Source of the DNA: Bacteroidota bacterium
GTDB taxonomy: Bacteria; Bacteroidota; Bacteroidia; JAHEXY01
DNA: 64,000 bases
NCBI GenBank assembly: GCA_023251875.1
Contig: JAHEXY010000014.1
Location: 50,329 to 114,328, forward strand
Reading direction: 5' to 3'
In this document: in pieces, positions 63,301 through 64,000 of the stretch
How the letters are laid out: each line of letters starts with the position of its first letter
How positions within the stretch are numbered: the first letter of the stretch is position 1
The notes under the pieces: model-generated
The model's input: only the letters and a program-made list of their open reading frames with translations
The model's database searches: none
Told to the model about the DNA's origin: nothing
Program-made: the position numbers and the translations under genes

Positions 63301-64000
63301 TATTTTTATAAATTAGATACAGCGCATTATGTAAATGTGCTTGGTAGAAAGAGATTTGAACTTACAGATCATTTAGGCAATGTAAGAGCAGTTATTAGTG
63401 ATAGAAAAATGGGTATAAATACATTAACCATAGCAGATGAAAATTTTAACCAATATATTGTGAGCTGGTTACCTTACACAACAAATTCCATGTATACCAT
63501 AACAAGTGGAGGACAAAACGGAGAACTAAATGTTACCACCAAAGGTTATTCTTATGGGGTTCGCAAAAAATATACATTACCCATTAACCATAAATTTAAA
63601 GTAGAATTTGATTTCGATTTAGTAAAAGGCAAAAAAGTAAAAGCACTTTGCACCAACAAAACCGGAACAAACTCATTAGGCAGCACAACCGACCTCACAT
63701 CTGATGGGCATTACTCCTATACTTTTACCTCAACAACTGATACCACAATAATTTATTTCCTAAACCTTTCACAAAACGGAACAAATTGCGAATTTTACAT
63801 CGACAATTTCAAACTCATGCAAACCGATACCTTTGGATATTATAAACCTGATGTAATTAGCTCTACGGACTACTATCCCTTTGGCTCCGAAAAACCAGGA
63901 CGCAGCTTCGCTTCCGGTTTCTATCAATACTCCGTAAACGGACAAGAAAAAATAGATGAAATATCCGGAGAAGGTAACCATAACACGGCACAGTTTTGGG
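57310..64000 (+). CDS. RHS/YD-repeat protein with RHS core (incomplete at window end)
   Basis: ATG at 57310, five bases after the previous stop, and the same frame stays open to the window edge (over 2230 codons). Signal-like hydrophobic start. Body with EFNPTLNCLND-like Cys-rich segments; YD-type repeats near residues 1450-1600 (YSYTVYDNFSRITEGGE, HYSYDQHGNVKSL, YEYDLLNGNVKAVHYQ, YYQYDADNRLTHV); and the RHS-associated core FELTDHLGNVRAVIS near 2015, DYYPFGSEKPGRSF, YQYSVNGQEKIDEISGEGNH near the end. A variable C-terminal domain, often a toxin, would follow beyond 64000. Confidence 0.88.
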   Translation, partial: MQSTSLSYCKIIKWLNCCWHQLCISFFLCIHVANIFASTETTVSTLTGSNISKNATISIEDQWFSYMKSHPTTWKNSFGVKQINDLVVLRFDDSKKEYFNDEWTTTVTYNLVLTYADFTTDTLKNQQLTVNYSNPPNTYQDIAIGRFMGAHKVELTVTAVGDTMLPDISLDVQINIERCYAFDSNINFEVQGDSIANNEFKISWDYLRGAEFYEVEYLFVDMLENPSSTHKAFDFDNATRITTTNTFYSLNLAYPKGALIYRIRGVGFSGNNFSFRKETNWSYTPAYGKGFTNEVPAANLFSFGGLVDSLNWQYTVNYAEEGKRKELLSFADGSLHNRLSVTLANTDTNAIVSAPVYDYQGRASVQVLPVPVTSNGLQYYKSSNTLDINGGFNRNNFDTDTKVNNPDSLPSLSVAGIYYSPSNPNKIGAMAYIPDADGYAYSRTVFKNDGTDRIIKQCGLDEIFKSGSGHETKYYYGAPSGQIELDRLFGSEVGWVEHYKKNLVQDANGQISVSYIDQHGRTIATALAGDAPSNLITIDGKPDADTLTANLLNPNDKVGDYEMRSSKVITVSSPSDFHFVYNLKDTMFCDADTCLPCQDCLYDLVITVSDADLNILYNSTIANNNQIITINSTSNNYYEFMLPASIMQIGTYTITKSLKLNQVNILKLDSIFNANQLCVPYDSIDPAPCNISCESLCAQNYTRTDADGNTYYVDDNNNVFYNIADVQNLIDSCVLQTCENHFEGGIDLCSVIKTEMLTDVSKGGQYFDNTPDQYILQNGNLITNPSYNQDEWLNTQSIPSLMYVQYKNWDDIRDHWQDAWAQYMLPLHPEYCDYQYFCEFNPTLNCLNDTAFANYRDYDQFINGINDDVIASSSPYYLFNPIAYSGTSISNGPSKDNSNYINYPSPTATYQDPFFVCNPSARDSMIYHLTHFIEISPNTGKYYSIWYVIDDPDNIALSNNITGLDTSIQKFIKSISWQNGLLGSGLISRFQFFKSIYTYFKQSIVAQQYPAWHDQHCDNTNDVYYLTDVGNGLDANGYQIRWPKNDILNFTLASIDSLFNSSLDQFNDQCTQSCELHADNWMQEIAGCYSQKDSAAIRNLLIEVCAAACNMSATPNGSSVITNPDNYVTTIINGKSYTFTSFTDVLEFYGSSCPLITYPEVYDQGKCSCETYESYLSTEKLNDYDYSAIAAILVNLTGINFSTADIATWRTVCSSASPSITSLTNANFPNVFWCDESTTPDDNVDSLMAAVQKQCEDQALLAAIYESDKEYQENVQTAKTNYLKNYADACFTNIKNRESFDVTYTLNEYLYTLYYYDQAGNLVKTIPPKGVQIIKDADSLTMIDNYKRNDSTQRFLPAHKLITNYVYNSLNQLQKQNSPDGGTSYFWYDEVGRLCASQNAKQRNQNAYSYTVYDNFSRITEGGEITNVTDWDTTTSFITQANYTTWLATSGAIKTEISHSYYDGAVFTISNFTQENLRGRIASITYDEDGNGSYEFASHYSYDQHGNVKSLIQQNVKLSTVEASQQYKKLDYEYDLLNGNVKAVHYQTGKLDEFNHYYQYDADNRLTHVYTSESPLLFTNANAFSNFKLGTLNAKLFYYPHGPLMREELGDKQVQGTDYAYTLQGWLKTINGSTLNSSRDMGADGGTNNQQLTTNNYFAQDALGFSLQYYSNDYVPNNQQLLTNNYCLTTNNDQLTTNLYNGNISQMVMHYLDYNESPVQVQAETYNYDQLNRIKTSNVYTATDMWGHDEIANNNSLTTATNHNDYRTAYTYDFNGNINSLIRHGSASNIIMDSLNYHYSYDNNQLSYVAENTNTAYSNNYTTDIDAGQKNSNYHYDEIGNLSHDEQEEIDTIIWNIQGKIREIRRKNTSSKSDLEFFYDALGNRIGKLVKPRNKGQLVNEEFWTYTWYVLDASGNVMATYRQNYVMGMETVFDIDSEMALDELTILDYIIYGNKKLGTYEKNKTMAGIGYVDFSFNTDGTINLQNAAVVNPDILTDYFYKLDTAHYVNVLGRKRFELTDHLGNVRAVISDRKMGINTLTIADENFNQYIVSWLPYTTNSMYTITSGGQNGELNVTTKGYSYGVRKKYTLPINHKFKVEFDFDLVKGKKVKALCTNKTGTNSLGSTTDLTSDGHYSYTFTSTTDTTIIYFLNLSQNGTNCEFYIDNFKLMQTDTFGYYKPDVISSTDYYPFGSEKPGRSFASGFYQYSVNGQEKIDEISGEGNHNTAQFW

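Overview
The window comes from an AT-rich Bacteroidota chromosome (by eye about one third G+C). Evidence is a type IX secretion (T9SS) sorting tail, SprB-like repeats, two carboxypeptidase-regulatory/TonB-dependent receptors, RteC, TAnnTTTG-type promoters, a monothiol bacilliredoxin (YtxJ) and Bacteroidota RHS/YD-repeat proteins. No genus can be fixed from the sequence.

Layout. 1-2.4 kb: a phosphodiester glycosidase-like secreted protein, an uncharacterised protein and a class III cyclase-like protein. 2.4-10.5 kb: a large imperfect inverted repeat. Each arm carries the same four-gene cassette (249-aa repeat-family protein, two small membrane proteins, a convergent DUF6943-like protein) plus a long non-coding block. 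The arms face each other around a 1.1-kb centre with two diverged small HTH-like genes. The left arm is interrupted by an IS110-family element whose upstream region folds as a bridge RNA, with guides matching its own ends and its target.

7.18-35.94 kb: a 28.8-kb integrative island in the 3' end of tRNA-Lys(TTT). A 15-bp attachment core is present at both ends, repeated integrase arm sites lie inside both ends, and a tyrosine recombinase lies next to the tRNA. Maintenance genes are RteC, an excisionase-like HTH, a Rep-like protein and a DnaC-like ATPase. No relaxase or conjugation gene is visible, so it is probably mobilised in trans. Cargo: a HipA-like kinase pair, merTP-merA, a cytochrome P460 lipoprotein, an eight-gene redox/envelope operon (OB-fold, YceI, DinB, NRDE, split DUF6695, MMPL-type RND, YtxJ), thioredoxin, ECF sigma/anti-sigma, TolC with a fused RND permease-adaptor, and a ClC channel. 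Three promoters share TGTCAGGA-N14-CGWCTR and probably form a regulon of the island's sigma factor.

36-50 kb: core chromosome with aroC, fur, relA/spoT, two TonB-dependent receptors, an M-type aminopeptidase, an EVE protein, a DUF433/DUF5615 toxin-antitoxin pair, a zinc phospholipase C/S1-P1-like protein and a MauE/DoxX-thioredoxin fusion, with dispersed REP-like hairpins. 49.8-64 kb: three co-oriented secreted-protein genes, a SprB-repeat protein and two giant RHS-type proteins. The last runs off the window and has no complete reading frame inside it.
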